Assembly (NCBI GenBank): GCA_037178975.1
Contig: JASJZH010000001.1
Span: 6,184,501-6,248,500, forward strand
Length of the DNA stretch: 64,000 nt
Source: Oscheius tipulae
Taxonomy: Eukaryota > Nematoda > Chromadorea > Rhabditida > Rhabditidae
Direction of reading: 5' to 3'
How positions within the stretch are numbered: the stretch's first letter is position 1; each line of letters starts with the position of its first letter. Under the pieces are notes generated by a model. It saw only the letters and a program-made list of their open reading frames with translations. It was not told the origin of the DNA and made no database searches. A program made the position numbers and the translations under genes. Shown here in pieces: positions 56,201 through 64,000 of this stretch.

Positions 56201-58725
56201 TACTGTCAAAGATGTTAAAGAAAGGTGTGGAGCAATAAATCTGAGCATTGCATTGTCTTTCGCTTCATAGAGACAGCCGAGACAAAACCTGAATTTAGGT
56301 GTCCGATGAGCTGAAGCCCCATTTCCGAGTGACCACCATTCTTGAACGTCCGTACGTGATGCTCAAGAAAAACCATTTCGAGTTGGACGGCAACTCGAAA
56401 TTCGAGGGATTCTGTATTGATCTTCTCGGCGAACTCAGTCGCGATCTCGGCTTCACCTACACCATCCATGTGGTTCGTGATGGAAAGTACGGGAATGACA
56501 TGTACGGGAATGGAACCTGGGACGGAATGGTCGGCGAGATTTTGAAGGGAGAGGCCGAGATGGCAGTCGCTCCTCTAACTGTCAACTTCAAAAGATCTGA
56601 AGTTGTCGACTTCACCAAGCCTTTTCTCAGGTAATAAGCAGTTTTTTATACCAATAACTCGTAACTTCCAGTCTGGGAATAAGTATTCTGTACAAGGTGC
56701 CGGACGATCAACAGCCAGATCTCTTCTCCTTCTTGAATCCTCTCAGCTGGCAGATTTGGCTGGCCATCTTGACTGCGATCGTCTGCGTGACGTTGGGAAT
56801 GTTCTTCGTGGCCCGAGTGACTCCCTACGAATGGAATTTGAACTTCTCCTGCTGCACAGCCCATCAACCTCATCCGGCAGCTTCGATGGGACCAACAGGA
56901 CCTGAAGCTCCTGTTGAGCTGTCCAACAACTTTTCCTTTTTCAACACTCTATGATAAGTTTTTTTTGGGTACCGCAACTCTGAACTCCGACTTTTCTTGA
57001 ACAGGCTTTCTTTTGAACGAGTATAACAAACTGAAGCAAACCTGTGATTTAAGTACTGCTCATCAACAATGCTCAAGGGAGGCTGTGATTTTGGCCCAAG
57101 AGCAGTGAGTACTCGTCTTCTGGGAGGGACATGGTGGGTGTTCACTCTCGTGATCATCAGTGCCTACACTGCTAATTTGGCGGCTGTCCTGACCGTCAGT
57201 CGTCCCTATATTCCGATCAAGAATCTGGACGATCTGGCAAATCAGACAGTCATCAGCTATGGAGCTCAAAGAGGCGGCTCTACCATGCAGTTCTTCCAGG
57301 TGCGTTGAGCCTGAAATAAAAATAACGTGCTTAGGAATCGCGAATCCCGGCTCATATGAAAATGTGGAACTATATGAAGGACAGAGACGTTTTTGCTGAT
57401 GGAAACCAAAAGGGTGTTGAGCGAGCACTGCGGTATTAACTCACTCATCACAACAAAATAAATCATTTCAGAGGCAACTATGCCTTCTTGATGGAGTCGA
57501 CTTCCTTGGAGTTTGAGGTGCAGCAAAACTGTAACCTGACCCAGATTGGAGGAGTTCTCGGATCGAAAGGATATGGTATCGCCCTGGCTAAAAGTGAGTC
57601 TGTGTTTGCACGAGCCGGTCCCTTTTTTGAATTACGAACATGAAATTCGAACCGCCGGAAATCTGCGCAGGAAAGAAAAACGAAGAAAAATGACGATTGT
57701 AAATCTACAATTGGTATCAAAACTTTCTGAACTTCCAGGATTTCGCGGAAAGATAGACAAACAAGTTTTGCCAACGCGGGTATCGAATCCGACTCTTTTT
57801 GTTTTGTACTCACCGACAGAGCTAAGGTTTGTCAATGGAGCTCTGGGCAGCAGAGAATCAAGTAGTATTTGGTGTCTGTACATACATTGAACGCCAGGCG
57901 TCCGACATCCGAAAACTTGTCGGACGATATGTCCTCCTTGAAACCATCGAGTTAGCATGCACTGTCCAGCACAGCTGGTTGTGTACAGGAAATGATGCAT
58001 AGCTTTTTCCTGAAGTCAGACCTGTGAAGAATTTGGAAAAAGAAAAATGCCGTACTGGCCGCCAGTGGGCATACAATACTCGGGGATGTTTCGAATGCGA
58101 CTGCAACGAAAAACAGGAACAACCAGAGTTTCATCTCTAATGAGTGAGGCAATTTTGGGGAGTAAACGTACGTAACAGCCATGTTCCCATAGACAATAGA
58201 TAAAAACCGATAAAACAGACGCTTTTTCAGAATCGGAATGGACAGACCGCTTCTCCCGCCAGATTCTCCTCTACGCCAAGCAGGGAGTGATCGAGATGAA
58301 GAAGACCAAATGGTGGAGGAGCAAGTTAGTTTTCTTCTAAAAACGATAAAGATAAAGGCAAGCACTTCAGAGGAGCAGCATGTGCTGCCACAGCTTCGTC
58401 GGTTAAACAGCAACGATTCAGTCTTTCTATGAGCAATGTGGCAGGACTGTTCATAATTTTGGCAGCTGGTCTAGCTGTCGGTGTCTTCACCGTCATAATC
58501 GAATTGTTCATACGAGCGAAAGAGGTAGCAGACCAGGAGCAGAAGCCCCTCTTCGGGCAAATCATTTACGAGCTTCGATTCGCACTAAATCTTAACAGGT
58601 GACAGGTACCAACTCTCTTGGAGCTACCAATTTTCAGAGTCGAGGACCATCCCTCCAGAAAGAAGAGCTCCCAAGCAAGAAATCCCAGCCAGTCCGTTCC
58701 AGATCTGACTGTTAGTAAACATTGA
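53273..58725 (+). CDS. Kainate/AMPA-type ionotropic glutamate receptor (GLR family)
   Basis: It starts at 53273 with a signal peptide ([17 protein letters not shown]). The amino-terminal domain (~53415-55490: [49 protein letters not shown] join) is followed by S1 from 56300 ([38 protein letters not shown] with the ligand-binding Arg). M1 is at ~56740 ([20 protein letters not shown]), the pore loop at ~57056-57105 ([17 protein letters not shown]), M3 carries [13 protein letters not shown]2 follows ([20 protein letters not shown]), then M4 ([20 protein letters not shown]) and a tail ending at 58725. It is a glutamate-gated cation channel in neurons. Introns host several other genes. The junction before the pore exon lacks a GT donor, and the Q/R-site residue aligns to Lys. 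Confidence 0.88.
54260..54715 (-). CDS. RING-H2 finger protein nested in a glutamate-receptor intron, 151 aa
   Basis: Intronless frame from ATG 54715 ([19 protein letters not shown]) to TAA at 54260. A RING of the C3H2C3 type lies near residues 85-130: CPLCERPL, then [10 protein letters not shown], then CGRC, with all eight metal ligands present. No transmembrane segment or signal peptide. RING proteins of this kind act as E3 ubiquitin ligases or complex subunits; the zinc-ligand order recalls the tail RINGs of vacuolar sorting proteins such as VPS18, but that is only a resemblance. It lies entirely within the receptor intron 54173-54778, on the opposite strand. AATAAA overlaps its stop codon (54264-54259 on the minus strand), so it can terminate inside the intron. 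Confidence 0.65.
   Translation of the reverse strand: MFSLWNSGIEFRRRARGMFSLPAHIPSTDLFDVLPRSVYRHLPETRISLPIETVFQPEDKVAKKKAEESVSFETLLYRRFLHSQQPCPLCERPLSVFQPTAVAPCAHLLHVECLEETKRRGQSCGRCQKAETSMGLFEQLVVVLCCLHRFK
55517..55777 (-). CDS. Cysteine-rich secreted peptide A, nested, paralogue of peptide B
   Basis: Single-exon, 86 aa. [19 protein letters not shown] is a signal peptide. The mature part has nine cysteines with spacing C-x3-C-x3-C-x7-C-x16-C-x3-C-x6-C-x7-C-x2-C. It shares PxYY near its start, SVSLY before the fourth cysteine, and a C-terminal YWFCPEC, with peptide B at 55955 in the opposite orientation. The pair lies in the receptor intron 55492-56299. Such compact secreted Cys-rich proteins are often defence or signalling molecules, but there is no direct evidence here. 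The odd cysteine number leaves one free or dimerising. No known family is recognised. Confidence 0.72.
   Translation of the reverse strand: MVKFSLFLLFACVLTTLAQSLPSYYGTADACNKNCSKKCSSVSLYRCDSLKGETIVDALGESQCNTVCPKLGGKCQKTPYWFCPEC
55919..55926 (+). promoter_or_regulatory. TATA-like element before cysteine-rich peptide B
   Basis: tatataatc-type sequence spanning 55919-55926, ~30 nt before the ATG at 55955, inside the 177-nt divergent region between the two peptides. Spacing fits a core promoter with a very short leader. Confidence 0.4.
55955..56218 (+). CDS. Cysteine-rich secreted peptide B, nested, paralogue of peptide A
   Basis: Single-exon, 87 aa. Signal peptide [19 protein letters not shown]; mature spacing C-x3-C-x4-C-x7-C-x16-C-x3-C-x6-C-x7-C-x2-C, nearly identical to peptide A. 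Shared strings include SVSLY and the terminal YWYCQRC against YWFCPEC, whereas intervening residues differ widely, so the pair is an old or fast-evolving duplication. It is in the same strand as the host glutamate receptor and lies in its intron 55492-56299. A poly(A) signal (56234-56239) lies 15 nt after the stop, 60 nt before the next receptor exon, so its own transcript can end in the intron. Confidence 0.74.
   Translation: MSKLIVFFLLACTLGVLAQGPPTYYDSLASCNRACSRGKCLSVSLYNCEPRSGKSIATALTKDQCSALCTRNVGRCTEDKYWYCQRC
56234..56239 (+). terminator. Poly(A) signal AATAAA of cysteine-rich peptide B
   Basis: AATAAA 15 nt after the stop of peptide B, inside the receptor intron and on the host strand. 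If used by host pre-mRNA it would truncate the receptor before its ligand-binding S1 domain. Confidence 0.55.
57769..57835 (-). repeat. tRNA-like fragment in a receptor intron
   Basis: The minus strand has ccttagctctgtcggtgag (A-box-like) and, ~30 nt later, gagtcggattcgatacccgc (T-arm-like). No complete cloverleaf forms. It belongs with the other tRNA-derived fragments of this window. Confidence 0.35.
57858..58134 (-). CDS. Candidate small secreted peptide nested in a receptor intron, 80 aa
   Basis: Exon 58134-58056 encodes a good signal peptide ([19 protein letters not shown]) and stops at a gtacgg donor. A 34-nt intron with acceptor aattcttcacag leads to exon 58021-57858, in frame to TGA (79+164 nt = 81 codons). 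The mature peptide begins near SIVCPLAAS, has two cysteines and no known family. It lies in the receptor intron ~57591-58229 on the opposite strand. The intron is at the short limit for this genome and the gene rests on the signal peptide plus one frame-consistent join. Confidence 0.35.
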
Positions 58726-58894
58726 GAACGATCTAAGTTATTAAAGGTCCAAGGTGTCTATTGTTCTGTCTGAAGATGAGAAGATCATAGGCCGAACCCA
58801 TAAAACCCTCCCAATAGACCTAATTTCTCCGTGCGCGAACAGAGAGCAGATTTCATCAAATCGGCTGCGCAGTCAGATATTGAACTTAGCCCTA

Positions 58895-59602
58895 ATGTTT
58901 CCTTTGTTATCAGCCATAACTATTATACCTTCTGTATATTCTTGTATAGCTACAAGTTCCCGTAATTTCTGATCCACCTCCCTACACAAACAGTAGTTTC
59001 CAGCCGAAGGACTGCCAGTTACCTGTCCATCTGGATACACATATTTTGCAACAACTGGCTATTGTTATGCTGTCAAAACAGGCACGGGATTGGCCATTTT
59101 GCAGAATGATGCCGAAGCAGCCTGTGTGGCTGATGGAGGTCATCTGGCCTCGATACACAGTCAGGCGGAAAACGACTTTCTCTTTGGTTTGTTGGGTTAT
59201 TCGAGACCAAAAATGTTTCAGGATTGGCCAAGACAGGTTCCCTTATAGGAGTGGCCATTCAACCGTGGATCGGACTCGAACAGACCACGAATGAGCTCGG
59301 CCCCTTTCCTTTGGGCACCTGTGGAGCCACTTTTAAATGGACCGATAACACGGCGGTAAGCTCAGAAGAAGGAATGTTTCGTATAAAGGGTTCAGGTCGA
59401 TTACGGTCCAATATGGTACGGTTCCTCACTCGGAATCCCCGCCAATCCGACCTGTACTCTTTCAATATTGGGATGTACTCTCTTCGTAGCTGACACTCTC
59501 CCAGCTCCTTTTAACATTCTGACCCCAAATGGCGAATGGTTTCAGTTTCCTTGTGCAACCCTGTTGGCCACAAGATACATCTGCAAACGACTACCTCTCT
59601 AA
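58895..59602 (+). CDS. Secreted C-type lectin-like protein (paralogue 1)
   Basis: Exon 1 starts at 58895 with a signal peptide (MFPLLSAITIIPSVYSC) and splices in the codon for Pro into PEGLPVTCPSGYTYF. The lectin fold follows over four exons: TTGYCYAVKTG, CVADGGHLASIHSQAENDFL, WIGLEQTT, FKWTDN, CTLFVAD and FQFPCATLLATRYICKR, with stop at 59602. The cysteines for the two core disulphides are present. The carbohydrate-binding EPN/QPD and WND motifs are not, so calcium-dependent sugar binding is doubtful. It is secreted; many nematode clec genes respond to infection, but that is not shown here. It shares exon structure with the neighbouring minus-strand gene. Confidence 0.75.
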
Positions 59603-59636
59603 TAATATTTGTGTTCCAGGAAAGTGTGAGAACTGT

Positions 59637-60792
59637 TTATGGCATGTATTTGCAGACGTACCTCGAAAGAGGCGTCGCACAGGGAAATTGGTACCATTGA
59701 CCCGTACCTACTCCCAATCCGAGATACTCGTCGGCAACAAACTGTGTACATCCAAGTGGACCGCCCGTGGCTGGAAGAGGCTGAAGCAACAGACCCCACC
59801 AATTGGTATAGTTCACAGGAGTGCCGTCGGTCCAGGAAAATCCAGCCGTTTGACTTGGCAAAGGGAATTGAAGGGCCTGTACAAGTCCAATCCACGGCAT
59901 CACTGAAATATTTTGAATAGTATGCAGGACACCACTCACCTGCAGGACCGAGAATCGAACCCGTGTGAGCCAATGCTGAAAAAGAATTCATTTCAGTGAG
60001 TTCTAGGTAGACTTACTGTAAATGAAATTATTTTCTGCATCTGAATGAATTGAAGCCAGATGTCCACCATCCGCCACGCAGTCGTTTTCTCCCAGAGATT
60101 GAATGAAAATTATTCCTCCTGTCTTCACCCCATAGCAGAAGCCCGTAGTGGGAAAAAATTCGTACCCAGTGATACAAGGGTTGGTGATTGTGGTGGTGGT
60201 GGTGGTGGTACTGGTCGTTGTTGTAGTCGTCGTCGTAGTTGATGTGCTCGTCGTTGTGCTTGTGCTACTCGTGGAGGTCGTATCTGGAAGAGTCTTCATT
60301 GAGCAACAGGGGGTGCGAAAGCACTGTAGTCACGAAACCCGAAAGTTGGAAACCACTTGGCTTCGATGCGCAACTATTTTTTGAAAATGATTCTGTATCG
60401 ACGTCTATGTTTACTAGTTGGTGGGCAAATTGCCGCACTATCGACTTTCAAGTATACTGTCGTATATCCCTGATGAGCAATACTGAAACTAAGAGTTTAG
60501 CCTGAACCGAAATGTTCCGATGTTTGGGGAATCTTGTTCCCATTAAACAGAGAACAAGTGTACCAGTCACTGAAGAGCCAGCAGTCGTCGTAGCACTAGA
60601 TTCTGACCCTGATCCTGTGCTTATTGTTGTTCCTGAAGATCCAGAGCCAATGCCTGGCAGTCCCTCAGCTTAATCAGAAAAGACGTTGACAACAGACACA
60701 GTCTCACGTGAACTGGTTGCTATACAAGCCAAGGCTTTAGTGATAAGCGGAGAGAGGAGAATTAACCCAATGGCGGATGTCGAAGGAAGCAT
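59637..60792 (-). CDS. Secreted C-type lectin-like protein with mucin-like linker (paralogue 2)
   Basis: Exons 60792-60708, 60668-60564 and 60283-60017, plus two further 3' exons, join in frame. The signal peptide exon (MLPSTSAIGLILLSPLITKA) ends CIATSS like its paralogue and splices at the same phase to PEGLPGIGSGSS. A Gly/Ser-rich stretch and then ~35 residues of almost pure Thr/Ser precede the lectin domain (GYEFFPTTGFCYGVKTGG, CVADGGHLASIHSDAENNFI, WIGLVQ, FSWTDGTPVNY, FPCATPLSRYVCK). The Thr tract is encoded by a degenerate GTN repeat on the plus strand (60187-60285) and would be heavily O-glycosylated. EPN/QPD motifs are absent. The stop at 59637 lies 34 nt from the stop of the convergent paralogue. 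Confidence 0.75.
60187..60285. repeat. Degenerate trinucleotide repeat coding for the Thr-rich linker
   Basis: Plus strand reads gtggtggtggtggtact... and gtcgtcgtcgtagtt; on the minus strand these are ACN codons for threonine with a few Ser. It is likely variable in length between individuals. Confidence 0.7.
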
Positions 60793-61703
60793 CAAATTAA
60801 CTGGACACTGTTTCGGCATTTTTGTCCCCCCTTCCTTTCCACTCTCGACGGTAGCTAGTTCGATTCTCTGCTTAGCTTGGAATCGACAATCGGGAACTTG
60901 ATCATACGGCAAAAGATGTCTGCTTCCAATAGTCCAAAGCGGTAGCACGATAAAGTTTATAAAAAGCGCCTCCGATAAGAGTTCCTCTCTCCCTCAGCCC
61001 AGAAATGGTCAACTGATAAGAACTCTTCTCGTCTTCCAGACTGTCGACAATAGGCGGTCAAGGTGACTTTTATTGCTCTTAGCCTCTATTTTACGATGGA
61101 CTTCCACGTGCAAACTGTGCACAAAGTAGGCATTCTTTGTAGATAGTGTTCCTACGTCAGAGAGCCACAATAGAGCCAGAAACTAGATCTGTTGCAAAGC
61201 AGAAGACAACAACTAGAAAGGATTAAGGCAATGAACTTTGAACTCGTTTTTGGACACTATTTTAGGAAGAAAAGCGCGATTCATGATTGAATAGAGTCGA
61301 CAAAACGGCGGTCGCCTGGTTTCCTCATGGTTTCCTCCAAAAGAGGAACACTAGGTAGGAATTATAGGGAAACTTAGGCAGCCTTTATTCAAAGTTTTTG
61401 ACTTTGACAGTGACTCGGCAAGTTCATGTCAAAAATTTGAATGAAAGGTGGTGGCAAAACATGCTTTCAATGATGAAAAGATTAGATCTTTTGAACTATA
61501 CAGCACAGGGGAAATGGTTCAATAGCATAGTGCAAATAGTGTCTAGAACCCGTTCAAAGAACCGTTCATCGAGAGAGAAACTGCCGTTCCGAGAGTATCC
61601 AGTACATGGGCATTCCTTATCAAGACAGACTCGGTAGTCTGTCCGCATAAAGATTATAACACCTGGTCCAACACTTTCTTCCTTCCAAAAAGTAATAATC
61701 GAT
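60793..61703. other. Divergent intergenic region between lectin 2 and the DEG/ENaC gene
   Basis: Should carry both promoters. No supported exon; the open frame at 61398-61637 has no domain. Confidence 0.4.
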
Positions 61704-64000
61704 ATGACCAATAGATTTGTAAGTTTATTATTCGCAGCTTCTTGAACACAACCCTCCGATTCAGGTGATCCCCAAGATAATCGAGCCTGGTCGACCGTCG
61801 TTGACCATGGACGATTCTCTTTATTTGAACGGTCCAGCGGGAATCCAAGATGTCTCTCCGGAACTCTCGCCAGTTTCCATTCGGGAAAACGACAATCATA
61901 ATGAAAGGAAATCCGGACATCCACATGTAAAAGTTTCCTTTGGTTAATGAAACCCTCTTCCAGGTAACCTTTCTGAACCTGCCCTCGTCTGTCTCTGACG
62001 GAAGTCTCGGAGGAAAACGTGGTTCAGTCAGTGCAGATGTGAAACATTTCACGAAAAGAGCCTCTCAAATAATTCTGGAAGTGCCAGCAGCCCAGTTCAG
62101 AAAGTTGGACAAAACGGAAGGTGTGAACAGCATCCGTCGCGAGACACAGCACTTTTGTGGTACTCCCCTTTCTGGACTTGTAAAAAAGTTTTCCAGTTAG
62201 ATAACACCACGCTCCATGGACCTAAAAGAATATTTCGAGGGAAGAAGTACGCGAAAATCTTCTGGATTGGTGTCTCTCTGTTCTCTCTCGTTTTCTGTAT
62301 CTACCAAATCGTCTGGCTCATTGTGAAGTACGTCAGTACACCTACAGTGTCCCAGGTAAAAATATATTCGTTGTCGATGTGAAGACGTTACAGGTATCAT
62401 TTATGGTGGACGAAAAGGGCTTGGACTTTCCCATGGTAACTATGTGCAATTTCAACCCAATAAAGAAGACTAAGATCATGGGTAGTTTTCAATACTTTCA
62501 TGATAAGATTACTTTTAGAACTCAATGCAACCCACGACTTTCCTGATACTCTTCTTGACTACCTTATGCAGACCAACGAGGATGCAGATGTGCTATTTTG
62601 GAACGCGGACAGATTCGAGCTACAAGTGGGTAGGACCTGTTCTTCCCTTCCTCAATTTCCCCCTCATTTGAAGGAAATGCACAGTTGAAAGTGTACCAGC
62701 AAAATCATAATTTCACCATCGAAGGTTTCTACATGGAGGCGGGATTCAACTGTTCCGAAGTCATGAAATTGTGCTCCTTTGGAGGTAGATCTTTCGACTG
62801 CTGTGCCTTTATGACGCCCGTTCTGACGAATCTCGGAAAGTGCTGGACTTTGAACGTCCAAAATTCCGGCGTCGACTGGATGCAGAAGCAGGCAACGGCC
62901 GGAGTGAATGCCGGTCTACAGTTGATTCTGGACGCTCATCTGGAAGAACAGTTTGACGGAACAGGTCAGAGTTCATTTCCTCAATGAGAACGATTCAATT
63001 CAGGGGACGAGCCCGATCCAATCTTCGCGAACGCGTTTGAAAACGGTTATCGTTATTACATTCACGCGGTGGATACGATACCCTATCTTGCCTCTGAAGG
63101 CATCTCAGTCTCTCCTTCGACAAGAGTCTACTCCGCCATGTCCACGAACAGATTCGTCCTGTTGAGTTCAGACCATTGGGGGAACTGTACCTCGAAATGG
63201 CCACCCGGTTACACCACGTACCTGCCCTACTCTTCGGCCAATTGCGCCTCATTGTGCAAAGCCAAATTTTTCAACAAAAACTGCGGATGTAGCCCCTTTA
63301 CTTACAACGTCGATAACTGTAAGTTTTTATGACTTTCTATTGGAAAGGGCTCCAGCATTTCCCGTCTGCTCACCATGGGAAACTGTTCTCTGTTTCGACA
63401 AGTACGTCTACACCAACGATAATGGGAAAGAGTCATTGGCTGTGAGTTGTTTTTGAGGAAACGATATTAAAAAAACTGGCTCAGATGCCTTCGTGTAATG
63501 AGTGCAAAATTGAATGCGAGAGCACAGTATACCACGCATATAACTCGTACGGACATGGTTTTTCAAACGGAGCATTGAAATGGCTGAACAAGAAGAATCC
63601 GAGCTGGAGTGTTCCACATGTCAAGTCAGACAATCCTTTTCAAAGCAACATCTCATTTCAGGTCGAACTTCCTGACAATTAACGTATTTTTTCGTGACAT
63701 GGGGCACACTGAAAACACGCAGCTGCCCGGAACATCCTTGACAGAGACGCTGTCAGATATTGGGGGCAATATGGGCATGTTCCTCGGTATGAGTATCGTA
63801 ACAATCCTCGAAATCAGTCTCTACCTGAGCAAAATCAGCTGGATCATGATTTCGAAGCGGCGACGACAGTATCTGTACAACAAGAAAGTGAGCGAAGAGG
63901 AGCATGAGAAACAGCTCGAGGAGGCAGTTTCCGGATTCAGTCTATTCCGAAGTCGAAAGGAAGGAGGCGGAAGTTTCCGACATACTCGGGCAAAGATTTC
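61704..64000 (+). CDS. DEG/ENaC/ASIC-family sodium channel (3' end beyond window)
   Basis: ATG 61704 begins MTNRF, spliced to VIPKIIEPGRPS; a long N-terminal cytoplasmic region precedes the gating His-Gly motif (HFCGTTTLHGPKRIF) and TM1 (IFWIGVSLFSLVFCIYQIVW, ~62260-62320). The extracellular domain shows PMVTMCNFNPIKK and Cys-rich blocks (CSFGGRSFDCCAFMTP; SANCASLCKAKFF; CNECKIECESTVY). TM2 near 63750-63830 carries the pore sequence with the G-x-S selectivity filter (GMFLGMSIVTILEISLYL). The following basic/acidic tail runs off the window, so the stop is not seen. These channels are amiloride-sensitive Na+ channels gated by touch, acid or peptides. The sequence is closest in style to ASIC/DEL/ACD-type members, not MEC-4, but the subfamily is undecided. 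Confidence 0.88.

Noticed and set aside
57952..58413. Long minus-strand frame reading straight through the candidate nested peptide
   Set aside because: It overlaps receptor exon sequence in antisense; the spliced version with a signal peptide at 58134 is the better model, itself only weakly supported.

Overview
The window is eukaryotic, almost certainly a nematode. Genes are split by very short introns (mostly 35-60 nt) ending in the TTTTCAG-type acceptor. Several start codons sit a few bases after such an acceptor, as expected for spliced-leader trans-splicing. The gene set is that of a worm nervous system and gut: DCC/UNC-40, a NETO/SOL-2-like CUB protein, an ionotropic glutamate receptor, a DEG/ENaC channel, a stomatin, PEPT, and a CHDP-1-like calponin protein. 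No bacterial features (operons, ribosome-binding sites, CRISPR) are present. Species cannot be fixed from the sequence alone. Gene spans below run from start to stop codon and include introns; exon joins were made by eye.

Layout. 0-6 kb: last exon of a tail-anchored coiled-coil protein, a convergent secreted-protein gene that may be broken, and an LRR-Ig membrane receptor. 6.9-12.6 kb: stomatin, SLC17-type transporter, and a tiny zinc-finger gene. 13.7-14.8 kb: calponin-homology protein. 14.8-18.9 kb: the largest gene-free stretch. 18.9-20.8 kb: NETO/SOL-2-like CUB-CUB-LDLa membrane protein. 21.7-23.3 kb: two lysine-rich secreted proteins. 23.6-27.8 kb: ZIP zinc transporter and adenine phosphoribosyltransferase. 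28.1-35.4 kb: unc-40/DCC, with two unrelated genes nested on the opposite strand in its introns, one of them a secreted beta-gamma-crystallin-like protein. 36.4-40.5 kb: NUP153-like nucleoporin. 42.3-49.2 kb: a small coiled-coil protein, an SLC15 peptide transporter, and a KCMF1-like ZZ/C2H2 protein. 50.3-52.9 kb: SLC7 light-chain amino-acid transporter. 53.3-58.7 kb: a kainate-type glutamate receptor whose introns hold a RING-finger gene, a divergent pair of paralogous cysteine-rich secreted peptides, and possibly one more secreted peptide. 58.9-60.8 kb: two paralogous C-type lectin genes tail to tail. 61.7 kb to the end: a DEG/ENaC channel cut by the window edge.

The most unusual theme is gene nesting. 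Two large neuronal receptor genes (unc-40 and the glutamate receptor) host at least five small, independently transcribed genes in introns of only about 0.6-0.8 kb; several have their own TATA box or poly(A) signal. A NETO-type auxiliary-subunit gene and a glutamate receptor gene also lie within 33 kb of each other, although physical interaction of these two products is only inferred from their families.
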